This document shows positions 1 through 6,397 of a stretch of 10,474 nucleotides of DNA, in pieces. Within the stretch, counting starts at the first letter, position 1. Each line of letters begins with the position of its first letter. The notes under the pieces are model-generated. The model did not search any database, was not told the origin of the DNA, and was given only the letters and a program-made list of their open reading frames with translations. The translations under genes and the position numbers were made by a program. The stretch spans positions 1 through 10,474 of the forward strand of contig CAJJNP010000120.1 in assembly GCA_905193145.1 (NCBI GenBank), written 5' to 3'. Source of the DNA: an uncultured Odoribacter sp. GTDB lineage: Bacteria; Bacteroidota; Bacteroidia; Bacteroidales; Marinifilaceae.

Positions 1-759
1 ACAGTTGAGTTACATACTCTTGTAAAGACTTTTGAACAGAATCCATCGGATGTAAAAGCAACTATTCAATTATTGAAAGAGTTAAACAAACAAGGAAAGT
101 CGGGACAGGAAGTGATAGACCGTTATTTTCAGACACAAAAAGAGGCTGATTATTATAAAGATTATAATTGGGCTATTGTCCGGGATTATGTGACTGATGT
201 TAACGCTCCTCAGTTGCAGTATGTATTTAAAAACTGCGATAAGTTTGTAGAACTTTTTTCAAAAGATGATGTTTTCCAGAAATTGGATAATGTGTTGGTA
301 AATCATTTGGAGCAATTATATAAAAAGAATAAGAATGATTATGAGGCTTCTTTAAAAAAAATCGAAGAAGGTGGATATGAGCATTATGATGTAGTGAGAG
401 ATTATTTTTATATCCGTCAGTTGCGAGCAGATAAAAATGCAGAAGATTATTTTTATAAGGCGCGTAAATTGTTTCGTTATTTCCCTGAAAATCGTCAAAT
501 GATTAAAGAAATTACTGCTGGTGCATTAGAAATTATGACTGATGTGTCCCGTTTGAAAGTTATACAATTGTGGGCAGGAAAAACAGTAGAGTCACAGTCT
601 GATTTTGATGCGATTTGTAATTATGTGAAGATTTCTCAAAAATGTGGCTTTTACGATGTTGCTAAACGTTATGCTTCTGTTGCGAACAAATTGGCGGCAA
701 AGTCAGGTAGTGATACCATGAAAGAATTGGCAAGTGAATTGATGAAAATGATAAACTAA
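1..759 (+). CDS. 3' part of a probable thioredoxin-family protein (helical C-terminal region), 5' end outside window
   Basis: The frame is open from base 1 with no stop, so the true start lies upstream; 252 residues are visible, ending at TAA 757-759. The TTG at 73 is not a credible start because coding sense continues upstream of it. The visible part is soluble, charged and predicted largely helical, rich in K, D, Y and F, with no membrane segment or signal. Its spacing of aromatic residues, for example NWAIVRDYV followed by LQYVFKNCDKF, resembles the C-terminal region of Bacteroides thioredoxin-fold proteins in which an N-terminal CxxC domain is followed by a TPR-like helical tail. No CxxC motif is in the visible part, so this family call is from memory of the pattern and tentative. 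It is followed by its own terminator and does not belong to the downstream regulatory/transport locus. It could instead be another TPR-like helical protein. Confidence 0.6.
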   Translation, partial: TVELHTLVKTFEQNPSDVKATIQLLKELNKQGKSGQEVIDRYFQTQKEADYYKDYNWAIVRDYVTDVNAPQLQYVFKNCDKFVELFSKDDVFQKLDNVLVNHLEQLYKKNKNDYEASLKKIEEGGYEHYDVVRDYFYIRQLRADKNAEDYFYKARKLFRYFPENRQMIKEITAGALEIMTDVSRLKVIQLWAGKTVESQSDFDAICNYVKISQKCGFYDVAKRYASVANKLAAKSGSDTMKELASELMKMIN

Positions 760-784
760 TCCTTTTTTAATAAATTTAGACGAG

Positions 785-814
785 AAGCTGTCCTCGAAAA
801 AGGACAGCTTTTTT
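785..814 (+). terminator. Intrinsic terminator of the upstream gene
   Basis: A perfect 10-bp inverted repeat (AAGCTGTCCT at 785-794, AGGACAGCTT at 801-810) encloses a 6-nt loop CGAAAA. It runs into a T tract that ends at 814. It lies 26 bases after the stop codon at 757-759, which is ordinary placement for a rho-independent terminator. It separates the first gene from the sigma/SusCD locus. Confidence 0.9.
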
Positions 815-845
815 ATTGTCGATAATTTAATGTTCTCTATATTTG
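815..845 (+). promoter_or_regulatory. Bacteroides-type housekeeping promoter (-33/-7)
   Basis: TATATTTG at 838-845 matches the Bacteroides -7 consensus TAnnTTTG at every specified position. Exactly 19 bases upstream is ATTG (815-818), containing the TTG core of the -33 element (consensus TTTG). The predicted start of transcription is about 848-852. It lies directly after the terminator of the previous gene. The first downstream frames are the ParB-like remnant (899-1057) and the ECF sigma gene (1096), so it could provide basal transcription of the sigma gene with a leader of about 245 nt. It might originally have belonged to the decayed ParB-like gene. Confidence 0.55.
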
Positions 846-898
846 TGGATAAATGTTGCAGAATAGTTGAATCGTAGCTGTTATCGAAAAAATATTTT

Positions 899-1057
899 AT
901 GGCTTCAACAATTCTGCATAATAGGGTGCTGGGTACACATAATGTTGAATTGATGAGCCATATTGTTTCAGAATTGATAAAAGCGAGAATGTCTAATCAG
1001 TGGATATTACGCAATATCGGAATGGATAAAGATTTTAGTTTGTCGAATGAAGAGTGA
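899..1057 (+). pseudogene. Remnant of a ParB-domain (IbrB-like) protein gene
   Basis: An open frame of 52 codons starts at ATG 899 and stops at TGA 1055-1057. Its product contains ASTILHNRVLG, then THNVELMSHIVSEL, then NQWILRNIGMDKD. From memory of the family this closely follows the middle of ParB N-terminal-domain proteins of Bacteroidota, where a TILxNRARGxH motif leads into a helical part ending in NIGMDxDELLRLKQ. The N-terminal nuclease-like strands and everything after GMDKD are missing. The frame ends in FSLSNEE, as if an internal deletion joined GMDKD to a later part of the domain. A short neighbouring frame just upstream (871-891) reads IVAVIEK, which could be the preceding part shifted by an indel in the A run at 887-892. 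Its stop overlaps a possible GTG at 1054 of the sigma gene. It is probably non-functional, although a translated small leader ORF cannot be excluded. Confidence 0.5.
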
Positions 1058-1070
1058 TATTTAAAAATAT

Positions 1071-1078
1071 TATTTTTG
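1071..1078 (+). promoter_or_regulatory. Possible -7 box close to the sigma gene
   Basis: TATTTTTG matches the Bacteroides -7 consensus TAnnTTTG. There is no -33 TTTG at the expected distance (the nearest, 1039-1042, is 28 bases away). If used, transcription would begin near 1082-1086, about 10 bases before the GTG at 1096. That would exclude the GTG at 1054 as the start codon. Weak, because such boxes arise by chance in AT-rich DNA. Confidence 0.25.
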
Positions 1079-1095
1079 TATTAAACTTTTTGAGA

Positions 1096-1686
1096 GTGCC
1101 AGATAACGATATTATACATAAATTCATTATCGGGGATATGAAAGCTTTCGAACAGATTTTTCGGAAGTATGCTCGTAGTATGCAATTGACAGCATTGAGT
1201 ATATATAGAGATACTGATGTTGCGGAAGATGCTGTACAAGAAACTTTTGTATATCTTTGGAATCATCGGGGAAAGATAAAATCTGGGGAATCTTTGGAAG
1301 GATATTTACATGCTAGTGTTAAGCATTACGTCTTGAATTATTTACGCCATTTGCATGTATGTCAGGAAAAAGAAGAGGAAATTATTAGAGAGCAAGAGTG
1401 GTTAGGGCGGCAAAGTGGAGAAGAGGATGAAGATATAGAAGATAAGATTAAAGCGGTGCGGTCAGCGATAGATTTATTACCGGAATCTTGTCGCAAGATA
1501 TTTGTGATGACAGTGATAGAAGGAATGAGCTATACAGATACAGCAGATGAATTAGGAATTTCAGTAAATACAGTTAAGTCACAAGTAAAAATTGCCTATA
1601 AAAAAATAAAGAATATAATACATGAATATTCTGATAATGAGTATTGTATAGTATTGTTTTTACTTTTCTTGAAAAAAATATTGTAG
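1096..1686 (+). CDS. ECF-family RNA polymerase sigma-70 factor (Bacteroides RpoE-like)
   Basis: This protein directs RNA polymerase to a small set of promoters, most likely those of the adjacent SusC operon, and is held inactive by the anti-sigma factor encoded next. With GTG 1096 as start it is 196 residues, normal for the family. Region 2 spans about residues 5-88 with the core-binding and -10-binding pattern AFEQIFRKYARSM and DVAEDAVQETFVYLW. Region 4 spans about 122-176 with LLPESCRKIFVMTVIEGMS followed by the helix-turn-helix DELGISVNTVKSQVKIA. There is no region 1 or 3, which defines the ECF class. The frame is open back to GTG 1054, but that extension is hydrophobic and unlike the family, so 1096 (GTG) or 1090 (TTG) is preferred; the start stays uncertain. 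The C-terminus (184-196) is a hydrophobic tail, IVLFLLFLKKIL, a feature recurrent in Bacteroidetes ECF sigma factors. The anti-sigma gene follows 54 bases later. Confidence 0.93.
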   Translation: MPDNDIIHKFIIGDMKAFEQIFRKYARSMQLTALSIYRDTDVAEDAVQETFVYLWNHRGKIKSGESLEGYLHASVKHYVLNYLRHLHVCQEKEEEIIREQEWLGRQSGEEDEDIEDKIKAVRSAIDLLPESCRKIFVMTVIEGMSYTDTADELGISVNTVKSQVKIAYKKIKNIIHEYSDNEYCIVLFLLFLKKIL

Positions 1687-1698
1687 ATTTTTCACCCT

Positions 1699-1726
1699 TT
1701 TGAAATGTTCGAGTGCATTATATTTG
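1699..1726 (+). promoter_or_regulatory. Possible promoter in front of the anti-sigma gene
   Basis: TATATTTG at 1719-1726 is a full match to the -7 consensus TAnnTTTG. A TTTG lies at 1699-1702, but the spacer is 16 bases rather than the usual 19 or so. Transcription would begin about 1729-1733, giving a leader of about 10 bases before ATG 1741. It would let the anti-sigma factor be made independently of its sigma factor. Read-through from the sigma gene is equally possible, since no terminator hairpin lies between them. Confidence 0.35.
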
Positions 1727-1740
1727 AATAAAGATATATA

Positions 1741-2871
1741 ATGATGAACGAAAATTCAAATCATAATAAAGAGAAGTTATTTCATAAGGTATGGAAAGCA
1801 TTGTATGAAGGTAGTGACATGCAAGATCCTTCTGTAAGGGAGGTGATTGATAGGATGCACCAGATTATTCAGATACCTTCGCTCGATGAAGAAAAATCAT
1901 TTAGAAAATTGAGTAGTAGTTTGCAGATAGTAAATAATCATCGTAAGTTTTTATTGAAGAGTTGGATAAAATATGTTGCGGCTGTTTTATTGCCTTTAGG
2001 CTGTGTTATTTGTAGTTATTGGTTTTGGAATCAAGATATAAAAAACAGTCAGCATCATGCAGCTTATGTCCGTCCAAAGTCTGCTGTTATTTTGACATTG
2101 GCCTCAGGAGAGGAAATTCAATTGGATAGAAATTATTCAGGAAATTTTCGTTCAACTGATGTGGTTAATATATCTCAAGATAGTGTAGAGGGTCTTTTTT
2201 ATGAAGCACGAAATAATCAAAATGTTGAAATCAAATATAATATATTGTCTGTCCCGATTGCTGCTGAATACCGTTTGAAATTGTCAGATGGAACTGTTGT
2301 ATATATGAATGCAGATAGTCGTTTGAAATATCCGGAAATCTTTGTAGGAGGAGATCGAACTGTTTATTTGGAAGGAGAAGCTTATTTTGAGGTGGCAAAA
2401 GATTCGAAAAGACCTTTTAAAGTGGTGGTAAAAAATGTTTCAGTCAATGTTTTGGGAACTCATTTTAACGTAAATGCTTATCCTGAGAACAAGCATGTTG
2501 TGACGACCTTGGCTGAAGGCAAGGTGAGGGTGGACAATGGTGTTGTACAGAAGATACTGAAGCCAGGGAACCAGGCAATAGCATCGGATTCGAATATGGA
2601 AGTGAAAGATGTGGATGTGCGGGAGTATACCAGTTGGAAAAACGGTTTGTTTATGTTTCATGGAATGACTTTGGAAAATGTGATGATGCAAGTGTACAGA
2701 TGGTATGGTATTAAACCGGTATTCGTTCATGAAGAGTTGAGAACTGTGACATTTACAGGCATTATCAATAAGAATGTTTCAGTGGAAAAATTATTTGAGG
2801 TGATTGAAAAAGTGGTTGATGTATGTTTTGTACTGGGGGATAATAATGAAGTAAGTATTTATAAAAAATAA
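1741..2871 (+). CDS. FecR-like transmembrane anti-sigma factor (FecR and DUF4974 domains)
   Basis: This inner-membrane protein is expected to bind the neighbouring ECF sigma factor through its cytoplasmic N-terminus and to receive a signal from the SusC-like transporter in the periplasm. It has 376 residues, typical for the family. Residues 1-75 are cytoplasmic and charged. One membrane segment spans about 77-96 (YVAAVLLPLGCVICSYWFW), preceded by K and R residues that fit an N-in topology. The FecR domain spans about 178-275 with LSDGTVVYMNADSRLKYP, TVYLEGEAYFEVAKD and VLGTHFNVNAYP. The C-terminal DUF4974/STN-like domain spans about 303-375 with FHGMTLENVMMQVYRWYGI and SVEKLFEVIEKVVDVCF. ATG codons at 1741 and 1744 are both possible starts. 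Its last bases (2863-2871) overlap the predicted U-tract of a minus-strand terminator. Family assignment is secure; the partners are inferred from gene order. Confidence 0.95.
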   Translation: MMNENSNHNKEKLFHKVWKALYEGSDMQDPSVREVIDRMHQIIQIPSLDEEKSFRKLSSSLQIVNNHRKFLLKSWIKYVAAVLLPLGCVICSYWFWNQDIKNSQHHAAYVRPKSAVILTLASGEEIQLDRNYSGNFRSTDVVNISQDSVEGLFYEARNNQNVEIKYNILSVPIAAEYRLKLSDGTVVYMNADSRLKYPEIFVGGDRTVYLEGEAYFEVAKDSKRPFKVVVKNVSVNVLGTHFNVNAYPENKHVVTTLAEGKVRVDNGVVQKILKPGNQAIASDSNMEVKDVDVREYTSWKNGLFMFHGMTLENVMMQVYRWYGIKPVFVHEELRTVTFTGIINKNVSVEKLFEVIEKVVDVCFVLGDNNEVSIYKK

Positions 2872-2906
2872 ACACACCGACAATTGTTGGTAGCGATTGT
2901 CGGTGT
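2863..2906 (-). terminator. Minus-strand intrinsic terminator between anti-sigma and susC genes
   Basis: The inverted repeat ACACCGACAAT (2874-2884) / ATTGTCGGTGT (2896-2906) is perfect over 11 bp with an 11-nt loop. Read on the minus strand it runs into TTTATTTTTT at 2872-2863. Read on the plus strand it is followed by AGATGATAATG, so it would not work as a typical terminator after the anti-sigma gene. No annotated minus-strand gene precedes it, which is the main argument for a short antisense RNA here. Confidence 0.65.
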
Positions 2907-2942
2907 AGATGATAATGTGTTTTATTCGGGATTGTTGGTAGC
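2883..2942 (+). repeat. 12-bp direct repeat ATTGTTGGTAGC in the susC leader
   Basis: ATTGTTGGTAGC occurs at 2883-2894 and again at 2931-2942, start-to-start distance 48 bases. Each copy falls at the loop of a separate hairpin. The bases flanking the two copies differ, so this is a short exact repeat rather than a long duplication. It could be a protein-binding site, part of the sigma-dependent promoter region, or paired RNA loops. Confidence 0.6.
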
Positions 2943-2950
2943 AACCCGGA
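2925..2950 (+). other. Second hairpin in the susC leader, sharing its loop with the first
   Basis: CGGG (2927-2930) pairs with CCCG (2945-2948) and TTG (2932-2934) with CAA (2942-2944), leaving a single bulged A at 2931 and a 7-nt loop TTGGTAG (2935-2941). Flanking bases 2925-2926 and 2949-2950 can add a wobble and an AT pair. The loop repeats the loop core of the hairpin at 2874-2906. It ends 26 bases before the susC ATG and has no T run, so it is a candidate leader-RNA structure rather than a terminator. Confidence 0.4.
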
Positions 2951-2976
2951 CAAGTTTAACTTCAAACATCAAATTT

Positions 2977-5900
2977 ATGAAAAAAAAGCAATCAGAGGTT
3001 GCTGCGAAGTATTATTTATTACAAAAATTACTGCGTGGTATGAAAGTCACCGTTTTTCTTCTTTTGGCTTTCTTTTTACAAGTAAATGCCAAAAGTTATT
3101 CTCAACAGGCTAGAGTCTCGTTGAATTGTGAAAATGTAGAGTTATTAAAAGTGATGAAGTCGCTGGAGAAACAGACCAGTCTTTATTTCTTTTTTAATGA
3201 CAAAATGCTTGATACGGAGCAGAAGGTTTCGATTTCCGTGGAAAACGAAAACTTAGAAAACGTATTGCAAAAGTTGTTTGCAGCAGACTATGAATGGGAA
3301 GTTGTGGATAATATGATTGTTCTGAAACGGAGAGAAGTAGAGCAACAGCAACAACAAACGAAGAAAATGATTAAAGTTTCAGGAATTGTAAAAGATGATA
3401 AGGGGGGTGTTTTGCCGGGAGTAACTGTATTGATAAAGGGAACAACTTTAGGTACGGCTACAGATATTGACGGAAAATATCTGTTTTCCGTACCGGAAGG
3501 GGCACAGACTCTTCTTTTTACAATGGTCGGAATGGAAAGCAGGGAGTTTGTAATTTCTGGTAATAAGGATATAGAGGTGAATATCATATTAAAATATGAT
3601 GTGAAGGAAATGGATGAAGTGGTGGTAACCGGTATTTTTAAGAAGGCTCGGGAAAGTTACACGGGTTCTGTTTCTACGATCAGTTCTGATGATTTGAAAG
3701 TGTTTAAAGGGCAGAATCTGTTGCAGACATTGAAAAATGCAGATGCTTCATTGAATTTTGCTGTAAATAATGTAGCTGGAAGTAATCCGAATGCTTTGCC
3801 TCAAATCAATATCCGCGGAAATTCTTCTTTGCCGATGAGTGTACAGGAATTTAATGAATCTGCTTCTACTTCAGTGAATACACCTCTTATCATCATGGAT
3901 GGTTTTGAAATCTCATTGGAAAAATTGATGGACTATAATGATGAAGAGATTGAATCTATCAATATATTGAAAGATGCGGCGGCAACAGCAATCTATGGTT
4001 CTCGTGGTTCAAACGGTGTGATTGTCATTGTAACCAAGCAGCCAGAAGCTGGTAAATTGCGCCTGAATGCAGAGGTTGGGATTGATATGGAGGTACCTGA
4101 TTTGACATCATATGATTTGTTGAATGCAGAAGAAAAATTGGCTCTTGAAAAAGAGTTGGGGTTGTATGATTTCTCAGCTCATCCTGAAACAGATCTGTTA
4201 TATAATCAAGTATATAATGAGCGTTTACGTAAAGTGTTGGAAGGACAAACAACAGACTGGATAAACAAGCCAATTCGCACAGGCGTGGGTTCACATTATA
4301 ATATGCGTCTGGAAGGCGGTAGTGACCAATTCCGTTGGAGCGCAACCGTCAATTATAAAAATATAGCCGGAGCAATGAAAAATTCATACCGTCGTACATT
4401 TAACGGCTCTATCACATTGATGTATCAGATAAAGAACTTGATATTCAAGAATTATACATCTTATGGAACCAGTCGGGGACGTGAAAGTAATTACGGCTCA
4501 TTTAGTGACTATGTCAAGCAACAACCTTGGCAGTCTCCCTATGATGAAAACGGTAATATACTAGATAAGTTTGAAAATTTTTATGGACCGGAAAGAGGGA
4601 ATGGGGAACAGAATCCTTTGTATGATGCAATGTTGAATACGTTCAATAAAAATGGTTATGAAGAGCTGAGTAATAATTTCTCAATAGAATGGAATATTGT
4701 TGAAGGATTGACCTTGAGAGGACAGTTCGGTATTACGAGACAGACTAATCACAGCGATTATTTTCTTCCGAAAGAACATTCTTATTTTACAGCAGGAGAC
4801 AATGCTTCCATTTATGAAACTGATGAAGGTTTTTTCAGAAAAGGGAGGTATGAATATGGAACTGGAAAATCAGACAATTACAGTGGTAACATAACTTTGT
4901 CATATAGCAAACTTTTTAATGATAAACATCAAGTGTATGTCGGTTTGGATTATTCAATTGCAGGTGATAAAATGTCCAATTATTCGTTTGTTTTAGAAGG
5001 ATTCTCTAATGAAGACATGAATTATCTTGGAAATGCTCGTGGATATGAAAAGGACGGAATGCCACTTGGAATTAAGGATGTTTCCAGAAGAATCGGTTTT
5101 ACGGGCAATGTGAACTATACTTATGACGGACGTTATTATGTGGATGCTTCTGCTCGTGTAGATGGTAGTTCTACTTTTGGTAGTGACAAGAAATATGCTC
5201 CATTTTGGAGTGTCGGCTTGGGATGGAATATACATAGCGAACAATTTTTGAAAGGAAACAGCATATTGAATACATTAAGATTGAAAACTTCCTATGGACA
5301 GACCGGTTCGCAACAAGGGTCAAGTTCTGGGGCCTCGACAGTTTATGCTTACCAAAACAATAATAAGTATATGAACTGGACAGGTTCTGTGCTGACAGCA
5401 TGGGGTAATCCCAAACTGACCTGGCAGACGACTGATGAATTCAATGTAGGTACAGAATTTGCATTGTGGAACGGACGTATAAAGGCTGAATTTGATTTCT
5501 ATACGAAAAAGACTTCTAATTTGCTTTCCAATATGGATTTACCTCGTTCTATGGGTTTGCCTTATTATGTAGCTAATGTCGGTGAAGTGAAAAATAGGGG
5601 TTGGGAAGTTTCTTTGAGTACTTATGTTGTGCGTAATGTAGATAAAGAGTTGAACGTTATGATTAACGGTCAGTTGGTTTATGATAAGAATTGGATTTCA
5701 AAACTTTCAGATGCAGTGAAACAACAGAATGAGGCCTATTTGCAACAGGATGTAGAAGTATCTAATCTCTTTTACGAAGGAAATCCTCAAAATGGTATAT
5801 ATGCAGTTCGTTCGCAGGGGATCGATCCAAGTACAGGAAAAGAAATTTATTTAACACGAGAAGGAGAAATTACGGATACCTGGAAAGCTGGGGGTAAGGT

Positions 5901-6378
5901 TTATTTGGGCTCCAAAGATCCCCGTTATCGTGGAAATTTAAATGCCATGGTAATGTGGAAAGGATTTACATTCAATGTCGGCTTCTATTATTATTGGGGA
6001 GGAAAAATATATAACCAGACTTTGATTGACCGTGTGGAAGTGACTAAAAGTTCGTTGACAACTTCAAATGTAGACCGTCGAGTATATGAAGACCGCTGGA
6101 AGAAGCCGGGGGATGTAGCTTTTTACAAGGGCTTCAGTGATGAAGCAACCCGTGCAACTTCCCGATTTGTTATGCCGGATAATGTTTTAGAATTATCCAC
6201 AGTCAGTCTGCAATATCGTTGGGACAGCAATTGGGTTAAAAAATATATGAAGGCTCAGTCGGTAACTTTCAGTTTGAATGTGAACGATTTGTTCCACTGG
6301 TCATCGACCAAACTGGAAAGAGGAACGGATTACCCGTTTGCACGTAATGTTCAGGCAAGTGTCAGATTTTTGTTCTAA
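2977..6378 (+). CDS. SusC/RagA-family TonB-dependent outer-membrane transporter with N-terminal STN domain
   Basis: This is the outer-membrane channel of the locus. It forms a complex with the SusD-like lipoprotein and imports ligand using TonB energy. ATG 2977 was chosen because it gives MKKKQ, a hydrophobic stretch (about 22-36) and a signal-peptidase I site VNA before KSYSQQ near residue 38; the frame is open upstream to 2884, but that part is the structured leader. The protein is 1133 residues, usual for this subfamily. In order: STN domain (about 48-118, with NVELLKVMKSLEKQTSLYFFF), a Q-rich linker (123-127), a CarboxypepD_reg-like domain (about 132-205, GVLPGVTVLIKGTT and TDIDGKYLF), TonB box MDEVVVTG (212-219), plug (to about 355, with INIRGNSSL, PLIIMDGFE and LKDAAATAIYGSRGSNGV), then the beta-barrel ending in the aromatic VRFLF. 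The STN domain marks it as a signalling transporter linked to the sigma/anti-sigma pair. Substrate unknown. Confidence 0.96.
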   Translation: MKKKQSEVAAKYYLLQKLLRGMKVTVFLLLAFFLQVNAKSYSQQARVSLNCENVELLKVMKSLEKQTSLYFFFNDKMLDTEQKVSISVENENLENVLQKLFAADYEWEVVDNMIVLKRREVEQQQQQTKKMIKVSGIVKDDKGGVLPGVTVLIKGTTLGTATDIDGKYLFSVPEGAQTLLFTMVGMESREFVISGNKDIEVNIILKYDVKEMDEVVVTGIFKKARESYTGSVSTISSDDLKVFKGQNLLQTLKNADASLNFAVNNVAGSNPNALPQINIRGNSSLPMSVQEFNESASTSVNTPLIIMDGFEISLEKLMDYNDEEIESINILKDAAATAIYGSRGSNGVIVIVTKQPEAGKLRLNAEVGIDMEVPDLTSYDLLNAEEKLALEKELGLYDFSAHPETDLLYNQVYNERLRKVLEGQTTDWINKPIRTGVGSHYNMRLEGGSDQFRWSATVNYKNIAGAMKNSYRRTFNGSITLMYQIKNLIFKNYTSYGTSRGRESNYGSFSDYVKQQPWQSPYDENGNILDKFENFYGPERGNGEQNPLYDAMLNTFNKNGYEELSNNFSIEWNIVEGLTLRGQFGITRQTNHSDYFLPKEHSYFTAGDNASIYETDEGFFRKGRYEYGTGKSDNYSGNITLSYSKLFNDKHQVYVGLDYSIAGDKMSNYSFVLEGFSNEDMNYLGNARGYEKDGMPLGIKDVSRRIGFTGNVNYTYDGRYYVDASARVDGSSTFGSDKKYAPFWSVGLGWNIHSEQFLKGNSILNTLRLKTSYGQTGSQQGSSSGASTVYAYQNNNKYMNWTGSVLTAWGNPKLTWQTTDEFNVGTEFALWNGRIKAEFDFYTKKTSNLLSNMDLPRSMGLPYYVANVGEVKNRGWEVSLSTYVVRNVDKELNVMINGQLVYDKNWISKLSDAVKQQNEAYLQQDVEVSNLFYEGNPQNGIYAVRSQGIDPSTGKEIYLTREGEITDTWKAGGKVYLGSKDPRYRGNLNAMVMWKGFTFNVGFYYYWGGKIYNQTLIDRVEVTKSSLTTSNVDRRVYEDRWKKPGDVAFYKGFSDEATRATSRFVMPDNVLELSTVSLQYRWDSNWVKKYMKAQSVTFSLNVNDLFHWSSTKLERGTDYPFARNVQASVRFLF

Positions 6379-6397
6379 TGTATAAATCAAAGATATT

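Larger units (their letters stand above)
2863..2962 (-). ncRNA. Candidate cis-antisense small RNA over the susC leader (DonS-like)
   Basis: On the minus strand a perfect 11-bp hairpin (2906-2874) is followed by GTTTATTTTTT (2873-2863), the form of an intrinsic terminator; on the plus strand no T run follows. Upstream on the minus strand are two overlapping promoter candidates. TAAATTTG (2977-2970) is a full -7 match without a -33 box. GATGTTTG (2970-2963) matches five of six positions and has ATTG (2992-2989) 18 bases upstream. An RNA starting near 2958-2966 and ending near 2863 would be about 95-105 nt and fully complementary to the leader between the anti-sigma and susC genes. Cis-antisense RNAs of this placement, such as DonS of B. 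fragilis, repress SusC operons in sigma/anti-sigma-controlled loci. The exact ends are estimates; no transcript is shown by the sequence itself. Confidence 0.5.

Noticed and set aside
73..75. TTG at 73 as the start codon of the first gene
   Set aside because: The frame is open to base 1 with the same lysine/glutamate-rich helical character, so the gene is cut by the window edge rather than starting here.
2440..2730. 96-codon minus-strand frame within the anti-sigma gene
   Set aside because: It lies opposite a well-supported FecR domain, is histidine-rich in the way typical of antisense shadows, and has no recognisable domain. Other minus-strand frames inside the SusC, SusD, DUF4843 and PKD-like genes were set aside for the same reason.
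2874..2906. Plus-strand terminator for the anti-sigma gene
   Set aside because: The stem is strong but is followed on the plus strand by AGATGATAATG with no T run; the T tract is only on the minus strand.
2884..2976. Upstream extension of the SusC reading frame to the TTG at 2884
   Set aside because: ATG 2977 gives a standard signal peptide, whereas the extension begins inside a perfect hairpin and contains the repeated leader element; it has no family-like sequence.
3345..3362. CAA/CAG-rich run in the SusC gene as a variable microsatellite
   Set aside because: It encodes a short glutamine linker between the STN and CarboxypepD_reg-like domains and is too short and imperfect to claim length variation.
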